Counted from the first letter of the stretch, positions 1 through 9,333 are shown. The stretch: DNA of 64,000 nucleotides from CAYMRL01 sp964473205 (GCA_964473205.1 CAYYOK010000001.1:1-64000), one strand, 5' to 3'. Numbers and translations are program-made. The notes: generated by a model not told the origin, from the letters alone.

Positions 1-3000
1 GATGCCGAGGTCGACGGCGGCGACGGTGGCGTAGACGGTGCCGGTCACGCCCGGCACCTCGAGCACGACGTCGAGCGTCTCGCCCGAGCGCGCCTCTGCA
101 GGTGCGGTCAGCACCGCCTCCAGGACCCGTTCGCCCGGATCGACGGCGGCGTGCGCGAGGCCCAGGCTGCGCGCGGGCAGGTGCTCGGGGCTGTCGCTGG
201 GACGGATGAGGCTGGCGGTGACGTAGGCACCCGCGCCCCACTCGTCGGTGACGGGCAGCTCGACGGTCGTCTCGCCCGTCACCTCGACGAGGCGCAGGTC
301 GATGACCCGGTCGGAGAGCACCGAGATCAGCGCGACTCCAGGCTCCTCGGGGACCAGCCGGAGCCGCGCTACGTCGCCGGGCGCGTACGTCTCGGCATCG
401 AGCGAGACGGCGAGCAGGTCGGGCGTCTCGCGCGTGGCGTCGGCCGACACCCAGCCGGCCGAGAAGGACAGCGACGCGCCGGCTAGCGGCGCATCTCGGT
501 AGGTGGCCCGCAGCTCGTACCTGCCCCAACTCACGGGCACGCTCAGCCGCGCGGGCTCGCCCTGCAGCGTCAGCGTCCCCTCGCCGACGCGCTGGCGCTG
601 CGTCACCGGCTCCCAGTACCAGCGGCTGCCGATCGAGTACCACTGATAACGGGTCTCGACGCGGTCGATCTGCCAGCTCAGCTCCCCGCTGCCGGCGGTC
701 CCGTCGGGCTCGACGATGACGAGGTCGAAGGCGGCCTCGGAGCCCTCGCCCAACGCACCGTCGAAGGCGGGCCGGATCCCGACCACGGCCGAGGTCGGAC
801 TCAGAGGCCGCACGACCTGGCGCTCGACCGGGCGCGAGGCGCCGTCGATCAGCGTGGCTAGCACCGTCAGCGCGTATGGGCGGGCGTCGAACGCCAGCCT
901 GTCGAGCTGCAGTGGCGTCTCGAGCCTGCCTAGTGCGTCGGTGACGAGGCCGGATGCCAGGGGGCGCATCTGGGTGTCGACGCGCTGATCGAAGCGGCCG
1001 AAGCGGTAGCCGGGCCAGCCCGGCAGCGTGTCGGTGGCGGAGACGGTGATGGTACCCGTGACCGTCATCCCCGCGGCCGGCGCGCCGAACAGATGGCGGG
1101 CCTCGAGCTGCAGCGGCGGCGGCGCTGCCGGGTCGATGGGGCCCTCACCGGCCAGCGTCAGCTCGACGTCGATGCGCTCGGGCAGGAAGTCCTCGACCAG
1201 CACGGTGCGGCTGGCGAGAGGCGGCGCGGTGGGATCTATGAGCGTCTCGATCCGCCACGGGCCGCGCGGCACGTCGGCGCGCAGCGCCAGGGCCACCACG
1301 TGCCCGCCGGCGCGTCCCTGTCTGTCGACGACGCTGGCGTACTCGACGCCGTCGGGGCGCAGCAGGCGCACCGTCAGCGGCATGTCTGTGACGGCATCTG
1401 CCTTCGCGTCGCGCACGAGGATCGTCAGGTTGATCGTCTCGCCGGGGCGGTAGACGCCGCGGTCGGTGGCGATGAACACGTCGAGCGGACCAGGCGCTTC
1501 GCGCCCGGCGACGCCGCGGTCGGACAGGTCGAACTCCGTCTCCTCGAGCGAGAGCACCGAGAAGTCGTCGGCGTCCTCGACGACCACCAGCGCAGGCGCC
1601 GAGTTGCCGCTGCCTAGCGCGAGCCCGGCGGGGAAGACGACGTGACCCATCTCGTCGGTCGTCGCATCACCCAGCTCCCGGTTGGAGCGTGCCACCAGCG
1701 ACACGCGAGCGCCGCTCAGGGGCTGCCCGTCGGACAGGCGCTGCACGACGACGTGCAGTCCGTCCGAGCCGGCGAGGGTCGTGACCCCGAGGTCGGAGAC
1801 CAGGAACCACTGCATGGCCGGCGCGACCTCGTACGGGTCGGCGCCGGTCACCGCGGCGCGCAAGACGTAGACGCCGGGCTCGAGCTCCCCGGCGGCGTCG
1901 AGCGGCAGCAGCGAGGTCGTGGCGACGTTGAGCGCACCGTCGAGCCGCGCCTCACCCTCCCAGATACGCTCGGCCAGCATCGACTCGAAGCGGCTGCTCT
2001 CCCACACACCGAGGGCCTGCAGGAAGCTGCCCTCGCGGATCGAGGTGACGAGGTTGCGGTCGGAGACGTGCAGCAGGGTCAGCTCGAGGTCGTTGGCGTT
2101 GACGGTCTCGACCGGCAGCGCGCGCGTGCCGCGCGCCGGCAGCACGTAGGCGCGGCCGGGGAAGCGCACCGAGGGACTGCGGTCGCGCACGTAGACGTCG
2201 CGCGGCACGTCGGTCTGGAGGACGTCGCCGTCGGCGCTGGGCAGGCCGGAGCGCAGGACGATGCTGTAGCGCTCGCCGTAGACGACACCGGCGATGCACA
2301 GCTGCTGCCCATCCGCTTCGACGGCCAGGCCGGCGGCCGACCTCTGCACGTAGGGCGAGTAGTCGAAGTTGGCTACCAGCGGCTCCGAGAACGTGACGCA
2401 GATCCGCGGCGCGGCGCTGCTGGCGTCGACGTCGTGGGCGAGGACCCTGAAGCCGAAGACCTCGCGCAGACGCGCCAGCTCGGTCGGCGAGATGCCGGGG
2501 GCGACGCGGTCGGCTAGCTCCAACGCCTCCAGCGCCGTGGTGCCGCGGAACGTGGCCTCGAGCGCGCGCGCCAGTAGGGCCAGGGCGTCGGCGTTCTCCG
2601 GCTCGGGCAGGCGCAGCGCCGCGTTGAGCGCGGCGGTGCCGGCCTGGAGGTTCAGCTCGTAGCGGCGCGCCGGAGTGGCGGCGGCAGATTCGGACAGCGC
2701 GCGAGCGTGCGCCAGCCACGCGGCGCCGCTGTCAGCGGCGTTGACGGCGGCGCCGGTCGAGTACACGGCATCGGCGGGTGTTTGGCGTGTCGCCAGGTCG
2801 AGCCATGCACCTTCGTCGAACCCTTGCGCCGGGTAGAGCTCGGCTACCATCACGGCCTGCTCGCGCGCGCGTTCGAAATCGTAGTCGAAGAGGAAGCCCA
2901 GCTCGGCAGCCAGCGCGCGAGCCTGCGCCAGCTCGGCTTCGCTCCTGACGTTGATGATGCCAGAGACGGCGTCGGGATACGCGACGAGCTCGCCGGCGGG

Positions 3001-3309
3001 GTTCTTCAGGTAGCAGACGCCGTTGCGCTGGTCGAACGTGAAGGCGGCGCAGTCGTCGTCTCGCAGACAGGCGGCGTGACAGCGCTCGAGGGTTATGTCG
3101 TAAATGACCTGGATGTCGTTACCTGGGATGTCGGTGTCTGTGTGGGTCGTGGCGTGGCGCTCCGGTATCGGAGCGTCCTGAGCCCACGCCGCCGTCGGCG
3201 CGATGACGGCGAGGATGGTCACGAGCAGCTCCATGAGCCGGCGTGACCTGCCTGAGCCTCGTCTGACTGGGGTGCGGGAGGGGAGTTGGGGACGGGTTCG
3301 CGAAGGCAT
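1..3309 (-). CDS. Alpha-2-macroglobulin family protein with N-terminal PAN/apple domain (partial)
   Basis: Reading the minus strand from ATG 3309 gives an open frame of 1103 codons that runs off the left edge. A ribosome site GGGAGG lies 5 bases before the ATG. Residues 1-25 are basic, 26-42 are hydrophobic and end in AWA-Q, so the protein is exported. A PAN/apple-like cysteine module follows (about residues 65-115, with CHAAC, DDDC and NGVCYLKN). The macroglobulin repeats follow; the family hallmark ATDRGVYRPGE is near residue 611 and GAYVTASLIRP near 1035, with VAAVDLGI at the edge. Bacterial relatives are periplasmic or surface protease traps, often 1,500-1,900 residues. The thioester region, if present, lies outside the window, so whether it is a thioester type cannot be judged. 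Family assignment is firm. Confidence 0.93.
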   Translation of the reverse strand, partial: MPSRTRPQLPSRTPVRRGSGRSRRLMELLVTILAVIAPTAAWAQDAPIPERHATTHTDTDIPGNDIQVIYDITLERCHAACLRDDDCAAFTFDQRNGVCYLKNPAGELVAYPDAVSGIINVRSEAELAQARALAAELGFLFDYDFERAREQAVMVAELYPAQGFDEGAWLDLATRQTPADAVYSTGAAVNAADSGAAWLAHARALSESAAATPARRYELNLQAGTAALNAALRLPEPENADALALLARALEATFRGTTALEALELADRVAPGISPTELARLREVFGFRVLAHDVDASSAAPRICVTFSEPLVANFDYSPYVQRSAAGLAVEADGQQLCIAGVVYGERYSIVLRSGLPSADGDVLQTDVPRDVYVRDRSPSVRFPGRAYVLPARGTRALPVETVNANDLELTLLHVSDRNLVTSIREGSFLQALGVWESSRFESMLAERIWEGEARLDGALNVATTSLLPLDAAGELEPGVYVLRAAVTGADPYEVAPAMQWFLVSDLGVTTLAGSDGLHVVVQRLSDGQPLSGARVSLVARSNRELGDATTDEMGHVVFPAGLALGSGNSAPALVVVEDADDFSVLSLEETEFDLSDRGVAGREAPGPLDVFIATDRGVYRPGETINLTILVRDAKADAVTDMPLTVRLLRPDGVEYASVVDRQGRAGGHVVALALRADVPRGPWRIETLIDPTAPPLASRTVLVEDFLPERIDVELTLAGEGPIDPAAPPPLQLEARHLFGAPAAGMTVTGTITVSATDTLPGWPGYRFGRFDQRVDTQMRPLASGLVTDALGRLETPLQLDRLAFDARPYALTVLATLIDGASRPVERQVVRPLSPTSAVVGIRPAFDGALGEGSEAAFDLVIVEPDGTAGSGELSWQIDRVETRYQWYSIGSRWYWEPVTQRQRVGEGTLTLQGEPARLSVPVSWGRYELRATYRDAPLAGASLSFSAGWVSADATRETPDLLAVSLDAETYAPGDVARLRLVPEEPGVALISVLSDRVIDLRLVEVTGETTVELPVTDEWGAGAYVTASLIRPSDSPEHLPARSLGLAHAAVDPGERVLEAVLTAPAEARSGETLDVVLEVPGVTGTVYATVAAVDLGI

Positions 3310-3464
3310 TAGGGCCTCCCGTGGCTGGGATGAAAGCAGGCTAGCACGGGGTATCGGCGGGTCAGTCGGCTTCTCCCAGACCGCTCCAGAACGGCAATTT
3401 CCCACATCTAGGGGCGAGAAACGCCGTGTGTGTGGGCTTTCGTCCACTTCGGCCAGAACTCGCC

Positions 3465-4385
3465 ATGGTCTCATCTCGATCTAGGGAGAAAACAAGGCGA
3501 GCTGTTGCTGCCGCCCGCCACGTTCGGCGGGACCGGTCTCCTTGGCGCGACCTGCGCCTACTGCTCCAGGCCTTGGCGGTCGCCTACCTGGTCGTCACCT
3601 TCGGCTTCACCACGGTCGGCGTGATCGGCAGGTCGATGGAGCCGGCGCTACACGGCGCTCGCCCCGGAGGCAGCCCGTTGAGCCTCCTGTTCGCGGGCGA
3701 CCGCCTGTTCGTTCCCAAGTACGAGACCTGGTTGAGGCGCGCCGGAGTGCTCGGCGGTTACGAGCGCGGCGAGATCGTCGTGCTGCGCGAGCCGGCCAAC
3801 GCCCCGAGCGCCCTCGTCAACGGCAGGCGCAGCCTGGTGATCAAGCGCGTCGTCGGTGTGCCTGGCGACAGGGTGCGGATCGAGAGCGGCCGGGTTCACG
3901 TCAACGGCGTCGTCGTCGACGACGGCCTCGGCTCCCAGTCCGGCGCGCTGCGAGCGCATCCGGTCGACTTCCCGAGCGTGGTGATCGAGGACGGCGAGGT
4001 CACGGGCCTAGTCATGGGGTTCAACGACGCCCTCGCGCGCGCTTCCACACCCATCCTGCCCGGACGAGGTGGCGCTCACGAGGCGCTCTCGATCGACGAC
4101 CCCCGCGTGCAGCTCTACTACGGTGCGGTCCTGAGCGACGTCGAGGTGCCGGTCGGCACCAGCGAGGGGGTGCCTGTCGTCCTCGACCTCGTCGTTCCGC
4201 CCGGCAGCTACTTCGTGCTCGGCGACAACCGTTCGTTCGGAGGCAGCGAGGACTCGCGCTACTTCGGCACGGTCGACGCGATGTCGATCACCGGCCGGGC
4301 TACCGCCGTGATCTGGCCGTTCAGTCGCGACGGCGCCGGCAACGCCAGAAGGCTGACTCCGCCGCCGGCCTACAGCGGGCTGTGA
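3465..4385 (+). CDS. lepB: Signal peptidase I
   Basis: Membrane-bound serine endopeptidase that removes Sec/Tat signal peptides outside the membrane. A single membrane helix (about residues 31-53) follows a basic N-terminus. The catalytic serine is S57 in GRSMEPAL and the catalytic lysine is K127 in IKRVVGVPGD. The later conserved box is GDNRSFGGSEDSRYFG. About 118 residues separate the lysine box from the GDN box, more than in short Gram-positive enzymes, so the non-catalytic cap is enlarged. ATG 3465 was chosen; an in-frame GTG at 3426 would only add 13 residues and neither has a clear ribosome site. It stands alone between the divergent macroglobulin gene and an SRPBCC gene. Confidence 0.93.
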   Translation: MVSSRSREKTRRAVAAARHVRRDRSPWRDLRLLLQALAVAYLVVTFGFTTVGVIGRSMEPALHGARPGGSPLSLLFAGDRLFVPKYETWLRRAGVLGGYERGEIVVLREPANAPSALVNGRRSLVIKRVVGVPGDRVRIESGRVHVNGVVVDDGLGSQSGALRAHPVDFPSVVIEDGEVTGLVMGFNDALARASTPILPGRGGAHEALSIDDPRVQLYYGAVLSDVEVPVGTSEGVPVVLDLVVPPGSYFVLGDNRSFGGSEDSRYFGTVDAMSITGRATAVIWPFSRDGAGNARRLTPPPAYSGL

Positions 4386-4407
4386 CCTGGCCGTCTATAA
4401 CTAGGTC

Positions 4408-4884
4408 ATGTCCTCGAAGCAAGGCTTGGATCCGATCTCCGTCACGGTGACGGGCCGCATCGCCCGACCCCAGCACATCGTCTACGAAGCGGTCGCCGAC
4501 CCGGCGCAGCTCTCGAGCTACTTCACCACCGGCGGCGCCGAGGGGCGGCTCGAGCCCGGCAACGACGTCACCTGGGACTTCCACGACTTCCCCGGCGCGT
4601 TCCCGGTCACGGTCGTGGAGGCCGTCGCACCCGAGCGCATCGTCGTCGAATGGGGAGCGGTGCACGGCGCCGGCGACGGAGCCTCGAACCGCGTCACCTT
4701 CGAGTTCGAGCCGCTCGACGGCGACACCCGCACGCTCGTGAGGATCACCGAGGCGGCTTGGCAGCCTACGTCGGACGGGATCAAGGCAGCCCTCGGCAAC
4801 TGCGAGGGTTGGACCGGGATGCTCGCGGCCATGAAGGCGTGGCTCGAGCACGGGATCAACCTGCGGGCTGGGTTCTATCGCTGA
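4408..4884 (+). CDS. SRPBCC (START/AHSA1-like) domain protein
   Basis: 158 residues forming a single hydrophobic-ligand-binding SRPBCC domain. The N-terminal strand with IARPQHIVYEAVADP, the WDFHDFPGAFPVTVVE strands and the C-terminal helix ending in GWTGMLAAMKAWLEHG are typical of the AHSA1/activator-of-Hsp90-like branch. No catalytic residues are known for this branch; the ligand and role are unknown. It begins 22 bases after the signal peptidase gene and may be cotranscribed with it. Confidence 0.82.
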   Translation: MSSKQGLDPISVTVTGRIARPQHIVYEAVADPAQLSSYFTTGGAEGRLEPGNDVTWDFHDFPGAFPVTVVEAVAPERIVVEWGAVHGAGDGASNRVTFEFEPLDGDTRTLVRITEAAWQPTSDGIKAALGNCEGWTGMLAAMKAWLEHGINLRAGFYR

Positions 4885-4897
4885 TCTCTCTCTGACG

Positions 4898-4914
4898 GAC
4901 TAAGCTAGACTAAG
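4898..4914 (+). promoter_or_regulatory. Direct repeat before the toxin-antitoxin pair
   Basis: Two copies of GACTAAG (4898-4904 and 4908-4914) lie 10 bases apart, one helical turn, directly upstream of the Phd-type antitoxin. Such spacing suits autoregulatory binding by antitoxin dimers. The function is inferred from position only. Confidence 0.35.
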
Positions 4915-4955
4915 GAAAGGCGACACGGATCTTGGGCAGCCGCGAGAAGACACGG

Positions 4956-5201
4956 ATGGTCAACGTTCACGAGGCGAAGACCCAGCTCTCGAGGCTCCTG
5001 GACAGGGCCCATGCAGGCGAGGAGATCATCGTGGCGAAGGCGGGGAAGCCGTATGCGCGCCTCGTGCCGCTCTCCGTCCAGCAGGAGCCTCCAGTGCTCG
5101 GCCGCTTCGCCGGCCGACTACAGCCCATAGACGACGCCGTTTTCTTCGAGCCGTTACCTGATGAAGAGCTCTCGGCCTGGGAAGGCGCCGTCCCGGAGTG
5201 A
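4956..5201 (+). CDS. Type II antitoxin, Phd/YefM family
   Basis: 81-residue antitoxin that should bind its own promoter and neutralise the PIN toxin encoded next. The N-terminal VNVHEAKTQLSRLLDRAHAG and VAKAGKPYARLVPL are the Phd DNA-binding fold signature, and the C-terminal third (FAGRLQPIDDAVFFEPLPDE) is the expected toxin-wrapping tail. The ATG at 4956 puts the motif at the N-terminus as in relatives; a TTG at 4932 with AAGGAAAGG upstream is an alternative start adding 8 residues. Its stop overlaps the toxin start. Confidence 0.9.
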   Translation: MVNVHEAKTQLSRLLDRAHAGEEIIVAKAGKPYARLVPLSVQQEPPVLGRFAGRLQPIDDAVFFEPLPDEELSAWEGAVPE

Positions 5202-5584
5202 GACTGCTACTCGACACGCACGCCTTCATCTGGGCGGTCGTCACCCCAGAGAAGCTCTCGGGAGCGGCGCTGGATGCGATGCAAGCAAGCGACCGGCAGG
5301 TGTTCCTGAGCAGCGCCACCGCCTGGGAGCTCGCGACGAAGCACCGCATCGGAAGACTCCCGCAGGCCCGGCCTGTGCTAGACGACTTCGAGAACCTCGC
5401 CGAGGACCTGAAGGCGCAGATGCTTCCGATCACGCAAGGTCATGCGATCAGGGCCTGCCTGATGACTAGCGAGCACCGCGATCCCTTCGACCGGATGTTG
5501 GCTGCTCAGGCGCAACTGGAGGACCTCTACCTCGTTACGCGAGACCCGGCCTTCGCGGCGCTCGACGTGCGAGTCGTCTGGTGA
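5198..5584 (+). CDS. vapC: Type II toxin, VapC-like PIN-domain ribonuclease
   Basis: 128-residue PIN domain of the kind paired with Phd antitoxins. Acidic metal-binding residues are visible as D6 (LLLDTHAFIW), E44 (ATAWELATKHRIG), D95 and D98 (HRDPFDRMLAAQA). Relatives cleave RNA, usually tRNA or rRNA, and arrest growth when the antitoxin is lost; the target here is unknown. It starts with GTG at 5198, inside the antitoxin stop (GTGA overlap), so the pair is translationally coupled. The reading frame is intact and all active-site acids are kept, so the module looks functional. Confidence 0.9.
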   Translation: MRLLLDTHAFIWAVVTPEKLSGAALDAMQASDRQVFLSSATAWELATKHRIGRLPQARPVLDDFENLAEDLKAQMLPITQGHAIRACLMTSEHRDPFDRMLAAQAQLEDLYLVTRDPAFAALDVRVVW

Positions 5585-5641
5585 CGTCGACGAACCGGCC
5601 CCTGATGCGCGCAGCGGACGGGGTCGGGCCAGCGAGCTGTC

Positions 5642-7105
5642 TCAGAACAGCTCGACCCTACCCATCCCGCTGATCGCCTCGGCCGAGAACGTCTGCACCC
5701 CGAACGGCGCGACCGGGGAGAGCTCGATGTACAGCTCGAGCCGGCCGTGCTCGGCAGGAAGGGACCACTTCGCTCGAGCCGGGCGCTCCGTGTCGGGGGC
5801 CTTGCCGGTCGGCCGCGGCGTCCCGATGCTCACCAGCGCCTGCTGCAGGTACTCGATCCTGCGCGCCAGGGCGAAGTCCATCTCGGCGTTCTCGGCGAAG
5901 AGACCGGCGTAGCGCCTCGCCAGCTCCGTGGCGTCGGACTCCCGAGCCTCGCAGACCAGCTTCGTGATCTCCTCGGCGGCCGCCAGCGTCTCCGCCCACG
6001 GTTCGCGCTTGACGGGGTTGCGCTCGGCCTTGGCGATCAGCGGCAGGATCACGCGCCTGGCGAGGCCGGGCACCGCCGAATGCGTGCCGTTGGCTGAGGC
6101 CACGACCGCGTACCCGGACTCCGGATGCCACAGCATGTAAGCCGTGAAGCCCGGGTAACCGCCCGAGTGCGCGAGCAGCTTGCCGTGCTCAGGGCAGTCC
6201 TCGATGACGAGGCCGTACCCGTAGCCATGCATCACGAGGCCTTGCAGCGGCTCAGGAGCCCGAGCGACGCCGATGTGCGTCAGCGGCTGCTGCGCTTCGA
6301 GGAGGTCGGCGGCGGTGAAGCTCACGCCGGCCGGCACCTCCTTGCTCATGTACAGCCGCGTCCAGGTCACCAGGTCGCGGACGCTCGAGTACAAGCCTCC
6401 GATGGGCGAGAACACGCCTGGCCCGCTGGGTGGTTGCGGTGTCCAGCCACCAGGCTGGCCAGGCAGCAGCGGCTCGCGGTGGTAGCCGGGCGCGCTCGAG
6501 GCCAGCTCGTTCTCGGCGAAGCGGGTGTCCGCGAGGCCGAGCGGGTCGATGATGCTCTCACGCACGAACTGCCTGTAGTCCTGGCCGCTGGTTCGCGAGA
6601 CGATCTCGCCCAGGAGCGCGTAACCGAGGTTGGCGTACTCGAAGTCGCTGCCCGGCGGGAACGTCAGCCGCAGACCGTCAGCCAGCCAGACGCTCAGCTC
6701 CTCGCGCGTCCTCGACTCCTGACGGTCGCCCCACGGGTTGTCCGTAGCGATGCCGCCGGACATCCCCAGCAGGTGCCTGATGCGGAGCGCCGGCCAGTCG
6801 GCCGGGGCCTCGAGCCGCAGCTCGGGCAGATGCCCCCTGACCTCGTCGTCGAGCCCGATCAGACCGGCGCGGCGCAGCGAGAGGACCGCCAGCGCGGTGA
6901 AGCTCTTGGTCAGCGACGCCACCCGGAACGGCGTCCTGATGTCGTAGCCGTCGGAGCCCCACGCCCGCGACGACAGGATCTCGCCGTCCTTCGCGACGGC
7001 GACGATGCCGCTGGGGCTGTAGTTGCTCGCGGCGAACTGCTCTACCGCCGCGGTTAGATCGGGTGCTTCACTCTCTGGCAACGGGTCGGGCAGGGTGTCG
7101 GTCAT
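5642..7105 (-). CDS. Serine hydrolase, class C beta-lactamase/PBP-like family
   Basis: 487-residue penicillin-recognising serine hydrolase. The nucleophile motif is S64-L-T-K67, the tyrosine motif is Y157-A-N159 and the third box is HSGGYPGF. No signal peptide is visible, so the enzyme is likely cytoplasmic and an esterase or peptidase rather than a drug-resistance lactamase. A C-terminal extension of about 120 residues after the catalytic domain resembles the lipocalin-like tails seen in some family members but has no motif I recognise. Its start lies inside the end of the nitroreductase gene (38-base overlap), which implies cotranscription. Confidence 0.88.
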   Translation of the reverse strand: MTDTLPDPLPESEAPDLTAAVEQFAASNYSPSGIVAVAKDGEILSSRAWGSDGYDIRTPFRVASLTKSFTALAVLSLRRAGLIGLDDEVRGHLPELRLEAPADWPALRIRHLLGMSGGIATDNPWGDRQESRTREELSVWLADGLRLTFPPGSDFEYANLGYALLGEIVSRTSGQDYRQFVRESIIDPLGLADTRFAENELASSAPGYHREPLLPGQPGGWTPQPPSGPGVFSPIGGLYSSVRDLVTWTRLYMSKEVPAGVSFTAADLLEAQQPLTHIGVARAPEPLQGLVMHGYGYGLVIEDCPEHGKLLAHSGGYPGFTAYMLWHPESGYAVVASANGTHSAVPGLARRVILPLIAKAERNPVKREPWAETLAAAEEITKLVCEARESDATELARRYAGLFAENAEMDFALARRIEYLQQALVSIGTPRPTGKAPDTERPARAKWSLPAEHGRLELYIELSPVAPFGVQTFSAEAISGMGRVELF

Positions 7106-7721
7106 GGCGGAAGTCTACGAGAACCTCGCCGACCTCCCGCTTGCGGTGCGCCTTGGGCAGCTCCTCCACCAGGCCGTAGAAGATGAAAGCGACCACGCGG
7201 GTGTTCGCGGGCCGATGCGCCTGACCCAGCAGCGGCCAGAACCCCTCGTGCGCATCGACCCCAGCCGTCGACCACTTGGTCGCTACGCCCTTCGACCACA
7301 GGTGCAGGCAGAGGTTCTGCACGGCGCAGGCGGTGGCTGCGTAGTCCTCCAGCCGTGTGACCTCGCTCGCATCCTCCGCGCTGGTGCACGTGACGATGAC
7401 CACGCCGGGCACTTTGGCCCAGTCTTGCCGCTTGGCGAGCGCTCGATCCGGGCTCGACCCCGTCCGCTCCGACTGCTCGCCCCACATCGCAGCCAGGAGC
7501 TCCTTGCGCTCGTCGTCGAGGAGGTAGAAGCGCCACGGCTCGGTGCGCTTGTGGTTCGGTGCCCAACGGGCGGATTCGACGGCCGCCACCACCTCGCCGT
7601 GGTCGAGGCTGGGTCCGTCGATGAGCCGACCCTGGGCGACGGAACGGCGGGTGCGGATGACCTCGACGGTCGAAGCGGCGCTGACCGCGCCGGAAGCTGG
7701 TGCGTCCTGGGTTGTAGCCAC
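7068..7721 (-). CDS. Nitroreductase family protein
   Basis: FMN-dependent nitroreductase-fold oxidoreductase of about 217 residues. EVIRTRRSVAQGRL is the N-terminal FMN phosphate-binding segment, followed by AVESARWAPNHKRTEPWRF, the YdjA/Acg-like signature. KVPGVVIVTC and the ACAVQNLCLHLWSKGVATKW helix complete the fold. The GTG start at 7721 is preferred because the fold begins right after it; an upstream ATG at 7823 would add 34 residues of unusual composition. It overlaps the downstream serine hydrolase gene. The substrate is unknown; NAD(P)H is the usual donor in the family. Confidence 0.85.
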   Translation of the reverse strand: MATTQDAPASGAVSAASTVEVIRTRRSVAQGRLIDGPSLDHGEVVAAVESARWAPNHKRTEPWRFYLLDDERKELLAAMWGEQSERTGSSPDRALAKRQDWAKVPGVVIVTCTSAEDASEVTRLEDYAATACAVQNLCLHLWSKGVATKWSTAGVDAHEGFWPLLGQAHRPANTRVVAFIFYGLVEELPKAHRKREVGEVLVDFRHDRHPARPVARE

Positions 7722-7752
7722 GGCGGATTCTATCCATGGGTGCTCGCGGCCG

Positions 7753-7774
7753 GCGTTCGCTGTGGACCGAACGC
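7753..7774. promoter_or_regulatory. Inverted repeat in the divergent nitroreductase/DUF1800 intergenic region
   Basis: GCGTTCG (7753-7759) and CGAACGC (7768-7774) form perfect 7-base arms around an 8-base spacer. It lies between two divergent genes, where a repressor site would be expected. No regulator gene is adjacent, so the role is speculative. Confidence 0.3.
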
Positions 7775-7897
7775 AAGGTGGGCTGGTCGAGCACGCGGCC
7801 GGCGAGCTGGTCGCGCAAAGCACCCGCGCTCACGTAACTAATCCAGACTGAGATCGACTTCTCATGCAACTCGCCGACAAGCGCCCGATGATCGGCC

Positions 7898-9301
7898 ATG
7901 CACTTCTCTCCGTCCTCCTCGGTGAGCGCCGAGCGTCATCTCGCCAACCGACTCACCTGGGGCGCAAGGCCGGAGGACATCGCGCGCGTCCGCGAGCTGG
8001 GCGCCGCCGGGTACGTGGAGTGGCAGCTCGACCACGAGGCGATCGACGACCCGCTGGTGGAACGCTTCCTCGAGCGGAACCCGGTGCTGACGGCGGACAT
8101 CGGCGGGATCCGCCGCGCTCTGGACGAGGATTACGGCGCCGTCTGGCAGCAGGTGCTGTGGGGGCGCCTCTACCGCGCGGCCTTCAGCGAGCGGCAGCTC
8201 TTCGAGAAGATGGTCGAGTTCTGGACCGACCACTTCAACGTGCCGCTGCCGGACATGATCCCGGAGAAGGTCATCGACGACCGCGAGGTCGCCCGCTCCC
8301 ACGCTCTCGGCCGCTTCCACGACCTGCTGCTCGCCTCGGCGCGCAGCCCCGGGATGCTGCTCTACCTGAACAACGCCAGCAGCCACAAGGACCACCCGAA
8401 CCAGAACTACTCGCGCGAGCTGCTCGAGCTGCACACGCTCGGGGTGGACGGCGGCTACACACAGCAGGACGTCATCGAGGTCGCGCGCTGCTTCACCGGC
8501 TGGACGCTGCAGGAGGGCTGGCGCGGGCCGATGGTCTTCGACAGGCACATGCACGACGAGGGCGAGAAGGTCGTGCTCGGCCACCGCATCGTCGCCGGTC
8601 GAGGCATCGAGGACGGGCTGCAGGTGCTCGACATCCTCGCCACCCACCCGTCGACCGCCAGCTTCGTGAGCCGCAAGCTGTGTCGGCGTTTCGTGGCCGA
8701 CGATCCGCCCGCGAACCTCGTCGCCGAAGTGGCCGCCACCTTCACCGCCAGCGACGGCGACATCCGCGCCGTGCTTCGCACGCTGTTCGCGTCTCAGGAG
8801 TTCATGGCGTCGCGCGGCACGAAGTTCCGGCGGCCGCTGGAGTCGATGGCGGCGATGCTGCGCGCGCTTAGGCCATCGGTCGAGATACATGACACCTGGT
8901 TGGTCAACTACTCGCTCGAGCGCCTCGGTCACCTGCCGTATCACTGGTTCCCTCCCAACGGCTACCCGGACATGGCCGAGCCGTGGTTCAACGTGAACGG
9001 CCTCCTGCACCGCTGGAACGCCGCGATGGTCCTCGCGCACACTGACCAGGGCTGGACCGACGGTGCCATCACCCTCGACCTCGACGACGTCGTGCCGGCC
9101 GCGACGACCGTCGTCTCGCTCGTCGACGCGGCCTGGGAGCGCCTCGTCGGGGATCCGATCCAAGACTCGACGAGATCGACCCTGCTCGCGGCGCTCGACG
9201 AGCCAGCTCCCTTGGAGCGCGTGACCGCCGAGTTCCGCGCCGACCGCCTGCCAGCCCTCGTCGGGCTGATCATGGCTTCCCCCGAGTTCCAGCTCACCTA
9301 A
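7898..9301 (+). CDS. DUF1800 family protein
   Basis: 467 residues matching DUF1800 throughout: NRLTWGARPEDIARVRELG near the start, MVEFWTDHFNV, NASSHKDHPNQNYSRELLEL, GGYTQQDVIEVARCFTGW and FVSRKLCRRFVADDP. The biochemical function of this family is unknown. No clear signal peptide is seen. As in many genomes it is followed by a DUF1501 gene 32 bases downstream, and the two are believed to act together. A later GTG (7922) is a possible alternative start. Confidence 0.92.
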   Translation: MHFSPSSSVSAERHLANRLTWGARPEDIARVRELGAAGYVEWQLDHEAIDDPLVERFLERNPVLTADIGGIRRALDEDYGAVWQQVLWGRLYRAAFSERQLFEKMVEFWTDHFNVPLPDMIPEKVIDDREVARSHALGRFHDLLLASARSPGMLLYLNNASSHKDHPNQNYSRELLELHTLGVDGGYTQQDVIEVARCFTGWTLQEGWRGPMVFDRHMHDEGEKVVLGHRIVAGRGIEDGLQVLDILATHPSTASFVSRKLCRRFVADDPPANLVAEVAATFTASDGDIRAVLRTLFASQEFMASRGTKFRRPLESMAAMLRALRPSVEIHDTWLVNYSLERLGHLPYHWFPPNGYPDMAEPWFNVNGLLHRWNAAMVLAHTDQGWTDGAITLDLDDVVPAATTVVSLVDAAWERLVGDPIQDSTRSTLLAALDEPAPLERVTAEFRADRLPALVGLIMASPEFQLT

Positions 9302-9333
9302 GGCCACGATCTAGGGCCACCGAGGAGAATCAG

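Noticed and set aside
5642..7105. Antibiotic-resistance beta-lactamase
   Set aside because: The SxxK/YxN motifs are shared with esterases and peptidases, there is no signal peptide and the C-terminal extension is not that of class C lactamases.
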